Shown: positions 9,139 through 19,485, counted from the first letter of the stretch. The stretch is 64,000 bases of DNA from a bacterium (GCA_030431975.1 JAUIHP010000009.1:62001-126000), one strand, 5' to 3'. Notes: generated from the sequence alone by a model not told the origin. Program-made: numbers and translations.

Positions 9139-11148
9139 ATGACACTAGCCGCGCCCGACCGTACGAAGTCCCGCACTCCCAACCCCGCATTGTCCCAGCA
9201 CGCCACCGTGGCGTTGATCGGTAATCCCAACGCGGGCAAGACCTCCCTCTTCAATCGCCTGACCGGGCTCCGAGCACGGACGGCGAACTTTGCGGGGACC
9301 ACCGTCGAACACCGGCGCGCGGCCACTCTTCTCGGGCAGAGGCGAATCGAGCTCATTGATCTGCCCGGGCTCTACAGCCTGGACGCCGCAACACCGGAAG
9401 AGCGCGTTGCCCACTCCACTCTCATCGGTGAAGCGACCGGCCAGACTCCGCCGGATGTCGTCGTGCTCGTAGTCGACGCCACGAACCTGGAGCGCAACCT
9501 TTTCCTGACCGGACAGGTCCTTGAACTGCAGCGCCCCGTCGTCGTCGCCCTCAACATGATGGACGAAGCCCGGCGGGGAAAGATCGACATCGACTCCGAC
9601 GAGCTTTCCCGGCAACTCGGGTGCAAGGTCGTTCCCCTTTCGGCACGGACCGGCGAGGGGCTGGACGAACTGAAGTCCGAGATCACAGCGCTGCTCGATG
9701 CTCAGTCTCTTCCCCGGGTCGATGCCACTCTCCACTCGTGCGACACCTGTGGCACCTGTCCCTACGCCGCTCGCTTTCATTGGGCAGAAGGCGTCACCAA
9801 GCAAAGCGTGACCTCGCCGCAGCCACTCCCCAGTCGTCACACGGAAAACATCGACCGGCTGCTCACCCATCGCGTCTTCGGGCTTCTTTCGGTCGGTGTC
9901 GTCCTGACCGCTATTTTTCTTCTCATCTTCTGGATCGCCCAGTATCCGATGGAAATGATTGACGGCATTTTTGCGTGGGCAGGCGAGACGGTCGCGGGCC
10001 GGCTGCCGGACAACATCCTGGGTAGTCTTGTCGTCGATGGAATCATTCCCGGCGTCGGCGGGATGCTCATCTTCCTTCCGCAGATCGTCATCCTTTTCTT
10101 CCTGTTGGCTCTGCTCGAAGACTCCGGCTACATGGCGCGGGCCGCCTTCGTCATGGACAAGCTCATGCACAAGGTCGGACTTCCCGGAAAAGCCTTCGTG
10201 CCCATGCTCTCCGGCCACGCCTGCGCGATCCCCGCCATCATGTCGACGCGAGTCATCGAAGATCATCGGGACCGGCTGGCCACTATCCTCGTCGTCCCCC
10301 TGATGTCCTGCTCGGCACGAGTACCGGTCTACGCCATGGTCGCGGCACTTCTCTTTCCCCGCCAACCGCTCTATGCGTCTCTGACGTTCGTGGGCGCATA
10401 CGGTCTCGGAATCGTGGCCGCACTGGTCATGGGTTTCCTCTTCCGCCGTACGCTGCTTCCCGGCCGGACCAGCCCGCTCGTCATCGAGTTGCCGAACTAC
10501 CGGCTTCCAAGTCTGCGGGATGCCCTGCTGCTGACACTGGATCGCGCATGGGTCTTTGTCCGTCGGGCCGGTACGGTGATCCTGGGAATCTCCATCGTAC
10601 TTTGGGCGCTGGCCACGTTTCCTCAGATGGATGAGACGAACCCACCCGCGACGGTTACCGCGCAGCTTTCCGAGTTGGAAGCCACCGGTGCGGCGGCCGA
10701 CGAGGCAAGGGAACAGATTCTGTCGCGCGCCGCACTCGAGCACTCAGCCTTGGGCCGACTCGGCCACACCATCGAGCCCGTCTTCCGCCCTCTTGGATTC
10801 AACTGGGAAATTGCCGTCGGAGTTCTGGCGTCGTTCGCCGCCCGCGAGGTCGTGGTTTCCACGCTGGCCGTCGTCTACGGAGTCGGCGAGGAGGGTGCAG
10901 AGGGCGACTCCCTGTACGGCGCCCTCCGCTCGTCGGTGTGGCCGGACGGAACACCCGTCTTCGGCTTCGCCACCTGCATGAGTCTTCTGGTCTTCTTCGT
11001 GTTGGCGATGCAGTGTCTACCGACCAACGCCGTGACCCGGCGCGAAACCGGGGGTTGGCGTTGGCCGATTTTCCAGATCGTCTACATGACCGCGTTGGCC
11101 TACAGCGCCGCGTGGCTGACGTTCGTCATCGCGTCGTCCCTGACCTGA
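9139..11148 (+). CDS. feoB: Ferrous iron transporter FeoB
   Basis: 669 residues. The N-terminal G domain has G1 GNPNAGKTS (28-36), G2 FAGTTVE, G3 DLPGLYSL and G4 NMMDE. A Cys-rich linker (CDTCGTCPYAARFHW) leads to the gated membrane domain with Gly-rich FeoB helices (GHACAIPAIMSTR, LMSCSARVPVY) and a second half beginning near FAAREVVVSTL. FeoB takes Fe2+ into the cytoplasm and is linked to GTP hydrolysis. Start set at ATG 9139, just after feoA; an in-frame upstream ATG at 9091 lies inside feoA. No feoC follows. Confidence 0.95.
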   Translation: MTLAAPDRTKSRTPNPALSQHATVALIGNPNAGKTSLFNRLTGLRARTANFAGTTVEHRRAATLLGQRRIELIDLPGLYSLDAATPEERVAHSTLIGEATGQTPPDVVVLVVDATNLERNLFLTGQVLELQRPVVVALNMMDEARRGKIDIDSDELSRQLGCKVVPLSARTGEGLDELKSEITALLDAQSLPRVDATLHSCDTCGTCPYAARFHWAEGVTKQSVTSPQPLPSRHTENIDRLLTHRVFGLLSVGVVLTAIFLLIFWIAQYPMEMIDGIFAWAGETVAGRLPDNILGSLVVDGIIPGVGGMLIFLPQIVILFFLLALLEDSGYMARAAFVMDKLMHKVGLPGKAFVPMLSGHACAIPAIMSTRVIEDHRDRLATILVVPLMSCSARVPVYAMVAALLFPRQPLYASLTFVGAYGLGIVAALVMGFLFRRTLLPGRTSPLVIELPNYRLPSLRDALLLTLDRAWVFVRRAGTVILGISIVLWALATFPQMDETNPPATVTAQLSELEATGAAADEAREQILSRAALEHSALGRLGHTIEPVFRPLGFNWEIAVGVLASFAAREVVVSTLAVVYGVGEEGAEGDSLYGALRSSVWPDGTPVFGFATCMSLLVFFVLAMQCLPTNAVTRRETGGWRWPIFQIVYMTALAYSAAWLTFVIASSLT

Positions 11149-11225
11149 TCTGATCCTTTCCGTCCCAGCATCGACGCGCTACTGATGGACGCCATGCCGT
11201 GTCGGAATGAGCGGCTCTGGACCAC

Positions 11226-12881
11226 CTACCGAAGAACGATGAGACGATGGCTATGCAAACGTCGCGTAGTCTGCGCGCGAACGAAGTACGTCCCCGACGA
11301 CACCGGGACGCCGCGATAGTCCAATCCGTCCCAGGAGGCTTCCAGCCCGCCATCCGTAGCAAGGCTCCGGATCCGGCGCCCGTTCGAGTCATAGATCGCC
11401 ATCAGGACCAGCGATTCGTTTCGGTCCAGCTCCAGCAGGATGGAGGTACGCCCGCCCCGCGTCGGATTCGGCCGCACGACGATGGAGTTGAGACGGGAAA
11501 CGAGACCATCCACGGATGTCGGATCGTTGAACGGAATGACGAAGCCGTGCTGGTTCGTGTTCCAGTTGTCGTGGAACCAGGTTCCCCACTCGACCGCGTC
11601 ACTATCGAACGACGTCGCGAAGTCCCAGACCGAGACGGAACCGTCTCCAGTCGTCATCGCGAGTTCCAGGTCCCCGTCACCATCGACGTCGCCGACTGCC
11701 GGGCTGTTCGGGAAGGCAATCCCAGGCTTGCTGATCGGGAATCCGGTCGCCGTCGAACCATCCAGGTTGAATCCGAAGATGGTTCCGGGACCACTGTTGT
11801 CGCCGATCGCGATCTCTCCGCCGGCCGCACCGTCAAAGTCGGCCACGATCGCGGAGCACTCCATGTTCGGTCCCGTCATGACCGGCCATCCCGTTAGAAC
11901 CGTGCCCGTGTGGTCCCAGGCGAAGAAGGAGGTCCCGCCACTGATCTTGCCTGCGTTGAAGATCTCCAAGTCACCGTCACCGTCGGCATCGGCGAGAACG
12001 GGACACGAAAAGGTCTGGCCGCTCGTGTGCGTGACGGGGAAACCTGCCACGGAGGTTCCGTCTCCGTTGTAGGCGTTGATGGATGTCGAAACCCCAAAGT
12101 CGTAACCGACGACCAGGACCTCGCGGGACCCGTCCCCTTCCAAGTCACCAATCGACGGAGCCGCCCAGGAACTGGAAAGACCGACGTTGATGGGAAAGCC
12201 GGGCAAGGCTGTACCGTCGGCCTGGAATCCGTAGAGTTCCTTCGACGATGAGATGGCGAAGATCTCCGGAGCCTCGTCACCGGCCACGTCACCGATGGCC
12301 AAAGTCCCGGTGATGCTTCCGGACACGGTCTGCGGCCATCCCGGATAGACCGTTCCGTCCGCGTACCACGCCCGCACGTTGCTACCGCCACCGATCAGGA
12401 CTTCAGGAGTCCCGTCATCATCGAGGTCATAGACGGAGGGAGCGAGATTGCCGTACGTGAACCCCGTTGTCTGCGGCCAACCGGCGAAGGCGGTTCCGTC
12501 GTGATGATAGATCCCGAGATTCCCGGTCTTCACCGCAACCAGGATCTCCTGATCGCCGTCCCCGTCGAGATCGGCCACTGCGGCTTTGGACTGAATCTGC
12601 CCGCCGACGTTGACCGGGAACCCACTGAGCAACGTTCCTGAGCCATCCCACGCATAGAGAAGACTGTTGCTGGACCCGACGACCACTTCATCGGAGCCGT
12701 CCTGGTCGAGGTCGGCAAGTGCCACGCCCGTCGGGCTGAACGGAACGGTCTGCCCAATGCTCTGAGGCCATCCCGACTGCAACGGCGGACTTCCTGCGGA
12801 AGTGACGGTCGCAGAGGACGCAAGGGTGGCGGTGATGACGCAGGCCACGTACAGCGGCGAGCGGGAAAGGAACGGGGTCAT
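11226..12881 (-). CDS. Secreted FG-GAP/VCBS repeat protein with C-terminal sorting domain
   Basis: 551 residues. A signal peptide (about 1-28) is followed by seven or more beta-propeller repeats, each with a D-x-D-x-D-G-x-x-E/D loop such as DLDQDGSDE and DVDGDGDLE, which bind calcium in this family. The last 85 residues form a FlgD-like tail: PNPTRGGRTS, then WDGLDYRGVPVSSGTYFVR, ending in VLR. Start at ATG 12881 is fixed by AGGAGG 7 nt upstream. The longer in-frame extension lies over the corA gene and is ignored. Probably a surface or secreted binding protein. Confidence 0.88.
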   Translation of the reverse strand: MTPFLSRSPLYVACVITATLASSATVTSAGSPPLQSGWPQSIGQTVPFSPTGVALADLDQDGSDEVVVGSSNSLLYAWDGSGTLLSGFPVNVGGQIQSKAAVADLDGDGDQEILVAVKTGNLGIYHHDGTAFAGWPQTTGFTYGNLAPSVYDLDDDGTPEVLIGGGSNVRAWYADGTVYPGWPQTVSGSITGTLAIGDVAGDEAPEIFAISSSKELYGFQADGTALPGFPINVGLSSSWAAPSIGDLEGDGSREVLVVGYDFGVSTSINAYNGDGTSVAGFPVTHTSGQTFSCPVLADADGDGDLEIFNAGKISGGTSFFAWDHTGTVLTGWPVMTGPNMECSAIVADFDGAAGGEIAIGDNSGPGTIFGFNLDGSTATGFPISKPGIAFPNSPAVGDVDGDGDLELAMTTGDGSVSVWDFATSFDSDAVEWGTWFHDNWNTNQHGFVIPFNDPTSVDGLVSRLNSIVVRPNPTRGGRTSILLELDRNESLVLMAIYDSNGRRIRSLATDGGLEASWDGLDYRGVPVSSGTYFVRAQTTRRLHSHRLIVLR

Positions 12882-13139
12882 GGAGAGCCTCCTGTGTTGC
12901 TGTTGTTCCAGACGTCCGCAGCTTACCACTCTCTGCTTCAGCAGATGTCGACGACTGTTGCTACACGCCTGCTTCCGCAGACTCCCAATCCACTCGTTCA
13001 AGGCCGGGTCGCGCAGACCGGACAACGTTCTGGATCTGAGGCAAACGAAAGCCCCCATCCCGACCTGACCGCAAATTCGTGGGTCTGCTATCTTTCTGGG
13101 GCGTCCGCTGACCGTCAGAAAGCAAGGAAGCTCAAGCTC
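12882..13139. promoter_or_regulatory. Divergent intergenic region
   Basis: 258 nt between the divergent FG-GAP gene and corA. It must carry both promoters. I see no tRNA, repeat or clear hairpin; ribosome binding sites are present at both ends (AGGAGG on the minus side, AAGGAAG before corA). Confidence 0.5.
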
Positions 13140-14210
13140 ATGCCATTTCGAAAGATGAATCCCGAGATCGGATCCAGGCCGGGCACGCTCGTCATTCCCG
13201 AGGACTCCCCAGAGACTCTGGTCCACATTACCGTCTATGACGAGTCTGGAAGCGAGACCCTCCGTGAGGTCAGTGACTCCGACATCGAGCGGTACATGGA
13301 GGATGAACGATTCCTGTGGTTCGACATCCAGGGATTCGGGAACGAGGAACGCATCCGGAAACTCGGTTCCATGTTCGGCCTTGGCAACCTCCAGCTGGAA
13401 GATGCAATCAACGTCCCACATCGGGCGAAGACGGATATCGGAGACGAATTTCATACCGTGATTGCCCGGATGCCGATGGTGGATGGTACTTCCGGACACA
13501 TGGACGTGCCTCAGGTCTGCATTTTCTTCACGGCTCACTGGGTCGTCACGTTTCAGGAGCGCTACTTCGGTTTCTTCGATCCCGTTCGGCAGAGGCTGGT
13601 GGCCGGTATCGGACAGATCCGACAGCTCGGCCCTCCCTACCTCGTCTATGCCCTCATCGATACGCTTGTCGACCGCTTCTATCCCATCGCCGAGTCTCTC
13701 TCCCAACAGCTCGACGAACTCGAAGCCGACATTACAGAAAATCCTGCAGCCGACATCCTGGCGGACGTTCACCGGATCCGTCAGCGCCTGACGGTGCTTC
13801 GGCGAATCGGACGCCCACAGCGCGAGGTTCTCAACGAACTGGGCCGCGCGGAAACTCCGTTCATCTCGAAGGAAGTTCGGGCCTACTTCAAGGACTCGGC
13901 CGACCACTACGCGCAGATCATGGAGCTGATCGACTCGAGCCGCGAGATGGCCATTGGTCTCTCCGAGATCTACATGGCCAACGTCAGTCACCGCACCAAC
14001 GAAGTCATGAAGGTGCTGACGCTGATGGCCAGCGTGTTCATACCCCTCACGTTCATCGCGGGCATCTACGGCATGAACTTCGAGAACATGCCGGAGCTCC
14101 AGCAGCGGAACTCGTATTTCGTTGTGCTAGGCGTCATGGTTCTGGTCGCTGGAGGGATGGTGTACTACTTCATCCGTCGAGGCTGGATCGGCGGCGGGGG
14201 CGGGAAGTAG
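13140..14210 (+). CDS. corA: CorA-family magnesium/cobalt transporter
   Basis: 356 residues. A long cytosolic alpha/beta and helical domain is followed by two C-terminal membrane helices. The selectivity signature Y-G-M-N-F lies at 310-314, at the end of TM1, followed by the acidic loop ENMPEL. CorA pentamers carry Mg2+ (and Co2+ or Ni2+) down the electrochemical gradient. ATG 13140 is chosen because AAGGAAG lies just upstream and it gives the usual N-terminus; in-frame codons further up lie in the divergent promoter region. It converges on the next gene with a 7-nt gap. Confidence 0.93.
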   Translation: MPFRKMNPEIGSRPGTLVIPEDSPETLVHITVYDESGSETLREVSDSDIERYMEDERFLWFDIQGFGNEERIRKLGSMFGLGNLQLEDAINVPHRAKTDIGDEFHTVIARMPMVDGTSGHMDVPQVCIFFTAHWVVTFQERYFGFFDPVRQRLVAGIGQIRQLGPPYLVYALIDTLVDRFYPIAESLSQQLDELEADITENPAADILADVHRIRQRLTVLRRIGRPQREVLNELGRAETPFISKEVRAYFKDSADHYAQIMELIDSSREMAIGLSEIYMANVSHRTNEVMKVLTLMASVFIPLTFIAGIYGMNFENMPELQQRNSYFVVLGVMVLVAGGMVYYFIRRGWIGGGGGK

Positions 14211-14217
14211 GCAGCGG

Positions 14218-17199
14218 TTACTGGAACCAGAGCTTCCGCACCGTCGACTGAGATCCGGACTGGAGACGAAGAAAGAACACGCCTCCGGAAGTCAGCTTGA
14301 GTTCCGGCGCCCAGAGAATGCGGTCGGCTTCCACCGTTTCGAAGGCGCGACTGGCTTTCCTTCGTCCCGCGACGTCGAAAAGGTCGAGTCGCACCGGACC
14401 CGCCGGAGTGGCTCGGAACCGAATTTCGACTCGATCATAAACGGGGTTCGGTCCGACTTCCGCGTCTTGAAGTGCGTCACGAACTACGTCCGTGTCATCG
14501 AACGCTGAATCCGGGGCATCGGTTTCCGCGCTGACCAACGGAATCGTGACGTACTCTGCAGAGCCCAACAGATCGCCATCACCGTTACCTGCGGGAGCTT
14601 GTGCTTCGAGAATCCCGCCATCGTCCGTTCCGTAGGCGGCCACCGCGACCCAGACCTCGCTCAGCATCCCGTCGGGATCCAGAGTGTCCAGCGACAAGGT
14701 ACCTTCGAGCACACTGCCGTTGGCGTGCCCGTAACCGCCGCCGTCCGTCACGACCTGGGAGTTCGAATCGAACCAACCGCTCCACCCGTTGCTTTCCTCC
14801 CGGGCAAGAAACGCTTCCCACTCGGAAACATCCCCGTCCTTGGCCCAAGGGGCGGCGACCGCGGCGTCAGGGGACAGCGCAACGTGCAGAAAGCGATCCA
14901 GGTTCGTGGCCTCGCCGGCGGCGGACGCCGCGACATAGAGGAACCCATCTCGCACTTCTCCCCACAGCGCCAACTCTCCGGTTTCGGCGAGAAGGGGTAC
15001 GCCTGCGTCCAAGGAGCCATCGAGTACAAAGGGAGGTTCGGATCCGCCGCTGACCGGTACCGACCAATCCTGACCGTCGTTGTTGTCCCACAGGGTTTCG
15101 TCCGCGTGTGGCTGCCAGGTAACGCCATCTCCCGGTCCGCCGCCGGAACTCCCGGTCCCAACGTAGACATGCTGGATCGGAGAGCGCTTGACGTTTCCGT
15201 TCATGTCCTCGGCTTCGACGTAGTAGTCCAACAGCACGTCGGAGAAGCCCGTGACTTCAATCCAGTACTGGTCGGCAATGAAATCGGGGAGCTCGAAGAA
15301 ATCGATTTCCGGAAGGTCCCATGGTTCTCCGACCGGGAAGCTGCGGAAGTTCATGGGAAGCGTCGTCCAGCCTCCCACTCCGGATCCGCCTGCGTACGTC
15401 TCATTGTCCGAATTCGACGGATCGTTCCAGCCATCGAGATCCGACCGCAACTTCAACTCGACGCGGGCGAGCGAGCTGACATCGTGGACGAAAGTCCAAA
15501 CATGAAACGTCGAGTCCATCGGCGCACCTTGTCCGCCCGGATACCCCCAAAGGCTTCCCCCTCCGAATCCACCCGGATTCCATGGGAGCCGCTGCGGCAG
15601 CCAGATCGTGGGCCCGACCGTGTCGACACCGCCGACAAGAAGTGGATCCGCCAACGCCGTCGCATGGTTGCAGGCCAACGTCGCCTTCACTTCCATGTCG
15701 ATCGACGCGCCATAGTACATGTATCCGCTCTCATAACCGGCAAGTAGGAAGTGCCACGCGCGTTCGGCGTCGTTCGTCCCTGAAAGCAACGGGTCGACAA
15801 CATGCGTCGGCCGTACTTCGACGACATTGGCCGCGGCGGTCTCCACACGGTTCTGCGCGGCGGTCAGTACAGCCCAGTTCCGTTCGTCCTCGGCCCATCC
15901 GCCGGGGATGTCGAAGCTTCCGTCCTGGGCGACCAACGGCCAATTCCAATTGATGAACTGGGGACTGCCGAAGTCACCATCGGCATTGACCCAGCCGCCA
16001 TCCTCCACGTGGACGACATCGGTAAGAGGCACCGGATGGTCCTGCAGGTAGGTGGCAACGGTGGTCGGGGTGTAGCCGGCCGCATCTGCGGCGTGGCTGA
16101 ACTGCGAAACGTTCTCGTAGTAGTAGCTGTGGCCTCCGCTCCATGCGTTGTCCCCATCGTGTGCGAAGAGGACCAGCATCGGGCGCTCCGGATCGTTTGC
16201 GGCCGCGATTCCGTCGATGTCGCCCGTTCCATAGAGTCCGTAGCCTTCGTCCCATCCCATCGCGTTGGACGCCGGTACCACGACCAGTTGGGACGCTGCA
16301 CCTGTCTCCGGGTCGACGTACTCCGCCCGGTGGGGAGTGAATCCATAGGGATACGGAGTTTTGACCGTGACGCCGCGAGAGATCGTGTGCTGGGTGTAGG
16401 TCCCCTGCGCCGGGTTGATCTGGTCGGCGCGATTCGGCGGATCGCAGTTGTCCTCATTTGCCGCGTACGGATAGTCCGCACAGGCACGCGAGATGTGGGT
16501 ATCACCGACGATCGACCACTCGACACCTGCATCGACGAGGGCTGGAATCAGTCGTTCGCTGAAACACATCTCGGCCGGGAAGAAGCCTTGCGAGAAGTTC
16601 GAATCGCCCCAGGCATCGCCGTAGATCTCTTTCGCGCAGGCCAGTTCCATCCGGAAGGCGACATCGTCCATCAGTGGTGCGATCGCATGGTGAAAGCCGA
16701 CCAGAACCGGCTCCAAACGCGGCTTTCCGGCGCCGTTGCTCCACGAGCGGGCCGTTCGGTAGGGCTGGTACCAATCGGATGCATAACGTCCGCCGTTCCA
16801 ACCGGCGTCTGCCAGGCTGAAGAGATTCTCGATCAAAGCGCCCGCGAAGGAGACCTGCGCTCCGGCCTCGGCGAGATCCGAGATCGAACCCACGGCATCG
16901 CGCGGTGCTTGCTGATACGCCGCCACCCGGTCGTCCATGTCGAAGATCGAGAAGACGTCGTTCTGGCTGTTCCCAAGCACGATCGTTTCGTAGGCCGTTT
17001 CGTACCGTCCCGGGTTCCAGGTGCTCTCGTCCGGCCAGTAGATCGGTTGATGCATGTGCCACAGGTAGGTCGTGTGGACACCGTCGGACCCATGGGCCAT
17101 TTCGGCCATTTCGCCACTCGCAAAGATGAAGGTCAAGGCAAGGAGCAGGCACCTGCGGCCACCGGGGAAACGGGCTCGCAAACTGGAGGCGTCGATCAC
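14218..17199 (-). CDS. Secreted GH57-like glycoside hydrolase with C-terminal sorting domain
   Basis: 993 residues. After a signal peptide (cut near residue 36), the GH57 hallmark H-M-H-Q-P lies at 48-52. The likely nucleophile block GFFPAEMCFSE and the later AHDGDNAWSGG block match GH57 conserved regions 3 and 4. GH57 enzymes act on alpha-glucans such as amylose and glycogen. Beta-rich modules fill the second half, and a FlgD-like tail ends it (VGPNPVYDRVEI to KLWFQ). The GTG start at 17199 is supported by AGGAG 7 nt upstream; codons further up fall in a tandem repeat. Confidence 0.82.
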   Translation of the reverse strand: MIDASSLRARFPGGRRCLLLALTFIFASGEMAEMAHGSDGVHTTYLWHMHQPIYWPDESTWNPGRYETAYETIVLGNSQNDVFSIFDMDDRVAAYQQAPRDAVGSISDLAEAGAQVSFAGALIENLFSLADAGWNGGRYASDWYQPYRTARSWSNGAGKPRLEPVLVGFHHAIAPLMDDVAFRMELACAKEIYGDAWGDSNFSQGFFPAEMCFSERLIPALVDAGVEWSIVGDTHISRACADYPYAANEDNCDPPNRADQINPAQGTYTQHTISRGVTVKTPYPYGFTPHRAEYVDPETGAASQLVVVPASNAMGWDEGYGLYGTGDIDGIAAANDPERPMLVLFAHDGDNAWSGGHSYYYENVSQFSHAADAAGYTPTTVATYLQDHPVPLTDVVHVEDGGWVNADGDFGSPQFINWNWPLVAQDGSFDIPGGWAEDERNWAVLTAAQNRVETAAANVVEVRPTHVVDPLLSGTNDAERAWHFLLAGYESGYMYYGASIDMEVKATLACNHATALADPLLVGGVDTVGPTIWLPQRLPWNPGGFGGGSLWGYPGGQGAPMDSTFHVWTFVHDVSSLARVELKLRSDLDGWNDPSNSDNETYAGGSGVGGWTTLPMNFRSFPVGEPWDLPEIDFFELPDFIADQYWIEVTGFSDVLLDYYVEAEDMNGNVKRSPIQHVYVGTGSSGGGPGDGVTWQPHADETLWDNNDGQDWSVPVSGGSEPPFVLDGSLDAGVPLLAETGELALWGEVRDGFLYVAASAAGEATNLDRFLHVALSPDAAVAAPWAKDGDVSEWEAFLAREESNGWSGWFDSNSQVVTDGGGYGHANGSVLEGTLSLDTLDPDGMLSEVWVAVAAYGTDDGGILEAQAPAGNGDGDLLGSAEYVTIPLVSAETDAPDSAFDDTDVVRDALQDAEVGPNPVYDRVEIRFRATPAGPVRLDLFDVAGRRKASRAFETVEADRILWAPELKLTSGGVFFLRLQSGSQSTVRKLWFQ

Positions 17200-17264
17200 G
17201 GGAGTTCTCCTGAAATACCTTCGGGACGGAACAGCAACCGTCGCCCGTCGCCCGCCGCGCGCCC

Positions 17265-17341
17265 GGCACCCGGCACTTGGCACTCGGCACTTGGAACTTG
17301 GCACCCGGCACTTGGCACTTGGCACTTGGCACTTGGCACCC
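17265..17341. repeat. Eleven tandem 7-bp units
   Basis: Eleven copies of GGCACTT and one-to-two-base variants (GGCACCC, GGCACTC, GGAACTT) fill 77 nt with no gaps, 65 nt upstream of the GH57 gene start. The unit is not a multiple of three and the stretch is best read as non-coding. Confidence 0.93.
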
Positions 17342-17387
17342 GGTGCTCAGCGTCTCTGGTCGGGCTCAATCACAGTACCACACCGGC

Positions 17388-17440
17388 ATTGATGGGCCTG
17401 ATGGGCCGCATCGGTGGGCCGCATCGACGGGCCGGATAGG
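17388..17440. repeat. Degenerate TGGGCC-GCATCG repeat
   Basis: Three to four imperfect copies of a 9-15-bp unit built on GATGGGCC / TGGGCCGCATCG, just after the 7-bp array and before the VWA gene. Confidence 0.6.
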
Positions 17441-17562
17441 TCCCCCGGCAAGGGGTTCCAGTTCGGCTACGCGGCTCTGTTACAAACCTGTTACCCACGC
17501 CTCGACAATCCAGCCGTACAAATAGGAAAGGCACTCACGACCCCGAAGAAAGGAACTCCTCC

Positions 17563-19260
17563 ATGGACCACCTCCCCGTCCGCCGCAGGCCGGTCCTTCC
17601 CGCCGTCACCGCACTCATGGTTGCCGCCTTGACCGCGATGACAACCGTGAAGTCCGAGGCCGCAACGGAGCCCGAGGAATCACGGCTCATTCAGATTGCC
17701 CTCTGTCTCGATACCAGCGGCAGCATGGACGGGCTCATCGAATCGGCCAAACAGAAGCTCTGGGCCATCGTCAACGATCTGGCCACGGCAGAGCCGACCC
17801 CGAAGCTCGAGGTTGCGCTGCTCACGTTCGGCAACGACGGGCATCTTGCGGAGAACGGTTGGGTCCACGTCGATGCCGGGCTGACCACCGATCTCGACAT
17901 GATCTCGGAACAGCTCTTTGCTCTGACCACCAACGGTGGCCAGGAGTATGTCGCCCGGGTCCTTCGTCGGACGGGATCCCTGCAGTGGAACGAGTCAGAG
18001 CAGACGCTACGTATCGCCGTCGTCGCCGGCAACGAAGCGGCCGATCAGGATCCGTCTTTCGGCTACCAGGACGTCTGCGCGCAACTCGCTGAAGAGAACA
18101 TCGTCGTCAACTCCATCTACTGCGGCCCTGCCGAAGATCCGATCGCACTGGGTTGGCGTCACGTTGCAACACTGGCCGGCGGAACGTTTGCCACGATCGA
18201 CCAGAATGATGGTCTGGTCGTTGTCGAAACGCCGTTCGACCTGAAGTTGGCCAAGCTCAGCCAGGATCTGAATGATACCTACATTCCCATCGGAAGCTCG
18301 GGAGCCGCCGGCGCCGCCAACCAGAAGCGACAGGACTCAAATGCCGCGTCCTTGGGTACTGCCGCGCAAGCCGCCCGTGGATGCACCAAGGCGAGCAAGC
18401 TCTACAGCTGCAGCTGGGACCTTGTCGATGCCGTCCGGGAAGGTCGGGTCGATCTGGCCAAAATCGAGGACTCGGAACTACCGGAAGAGATGCGGTCGCT
18501 TCCCAAGGACGCCCGATCGAAGTTCGTCGCGAAGAAGGAAGAGGACCGATCCAGGATCCAGAAGGAGATCGGCGAACTCGGCAAGGAACGGGACCGGTTC
18601 ATCAAAGACGAGATCGAACGAGCCGGACTCGATGCGTCCCTTTCATTCGACAACGTCTTGCGCACAGCGATTCGTGGCCAGGCAAAGGCTCGCGGATTCG
18701 CCTTCGAAGAAGTCGAGGATGAGGTCGCCACCGTTACGGAAACCTCGCCGCGTACCCCCGTCGTAGCCCCTTTCGCAGCCCCTTTCGCAGCCACAGCCGC
18801 ACGACCCCAAACATCATGCGCGCCTGCCCTACCGCAAGTCTCCAACACCCCGGCCGACTGGACTGCCGGATTCACGGCTGCGCGTTTCTCCGCTCCCAAC
18901 TCGATTCAGTCGGCGGCCTCGCCCGGTCCGCTCTACCAGCAGGCTCGGGCTGCGGCCAGCTTTCCGCCGCAGGCCCACCTCATCCGTCTCGACCCGCAAC
19001 GAAATGACGTGGAGGTCGCCGCCTTCGATGCCCTGATCGATGGAGCCGCTCAGCTTCGGGCCGGCAACTCCGCGGATGTCCGCATGGTCGGCGGCTCGCC
19101 ACGGGTTCCGGACGCGGTGGTGCTTCTGACCGACCCGGAGGATTGGGACCTGTTGGTTCGCCTGCTCTCGGCCAAGGCCACCCTTCCCGCCCAACAGGAC
19201 CTGGACTTCTGGCTTCGGGTGGGTGAGCGCAGCTATCTCGTATCGCGTGGAGGTTGCTAG
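17563..19260 (+). CDS. Secreted von Willebrand factor A domain protein
   Basis: 565 residues. A signal peptide (about 1-33) precedes a VWA domain whose MIDAS motif D-T-S-G-S-M is at 50-55, so metal-dependent ligand binding is likely. A charged, coiled segment (SKFVAKKEEDRSRIQKEIGE) lies near residues 320-350, followed by an Ala/Pro-rich linker and a C-terminal domain of unknown fold. There is no FlgD-like tail. It lies 225 nt upstream of a two-component system on the same strand; a link is possible but not shown. RBS AAAGGA upstream. Confidence 0.8.
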   Translation: MDHLPVRRRPVLPAVTALMVAALTAMTTVKSEAATEPEESRLIQIALCLDTSGSMDGLIESAKQKLWAIVNDLATAEPTPKLEVALLTFGNDGHLAENGWVHVDAGLTTDLDMISEQLFALTTNGGQEYVARVLRRTGSLQWNESEQTLRIAVVAGNEAADQDPSFGYQDVCAQLAEENIVVNSIYCGPAEDPIALGWRHVATLAGGTFATIDQNDGLVVVETPFDLKLAKLSQDLNDTYIPIGSSGAAGAANQKRQDSNAASLGTAAQAARGCTKASKLYSCSWDLVDAVREGRVDLAKIEDSELPEEMRSLPKDARSKFVAKKEEDRSRIQKEIGELGKERDRFIKDEIERAGLDASLSFDNVLRTAIRGQAKARGFAFEEVEDEVATVTETSPRTPVVAPFAAPFAATAARPQTSCAPALPQVSNTPADWTAGFTAARFSAPNSIQSAASPGPLYQQARAAASFPPQAHLIRLDPQRNDVEVAAFDALIDGAAQLRAGNSADVRMVGGSPRVPDAVVLLTDPEDWDLLVRLLSAKATLPAQQDLDFWLRVGERSYLVSRGGC

Positions 19261-19485
19261 GAACGACGCAACCCAAAGATGACACGACGCGGTGGAGTCG
19301 CACTTGTTCTCCCACACAGTCGTCTCCGCCGCGTTCGTGTCTGTTCTCGAATCTTTCCGGGGTCTGCTCTACTGTTGAAAGAACACCGGATCCGATCAAG
19401 ATGGGTTCGGAAAGTTGTCGAAGAGTGTCGTAAGGATCCCGGGGAAGTTCGGACGGTCTCGAAAGGTCACCAGGAGCTACGTTTG

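Noticed and set aside
9145-10743. 532-codon minus-strand frame opposite feoB
   Set aside because: Antisense shadow of a strongly conserved feoB; no domain or start signal.
12882-13992. Long N-terminal extension of the FG-GAP protein across corA
   Set aside because: It covers the divergent corA gene; the start at 12881 has a perfect AGGAGG site and a signal peptide.
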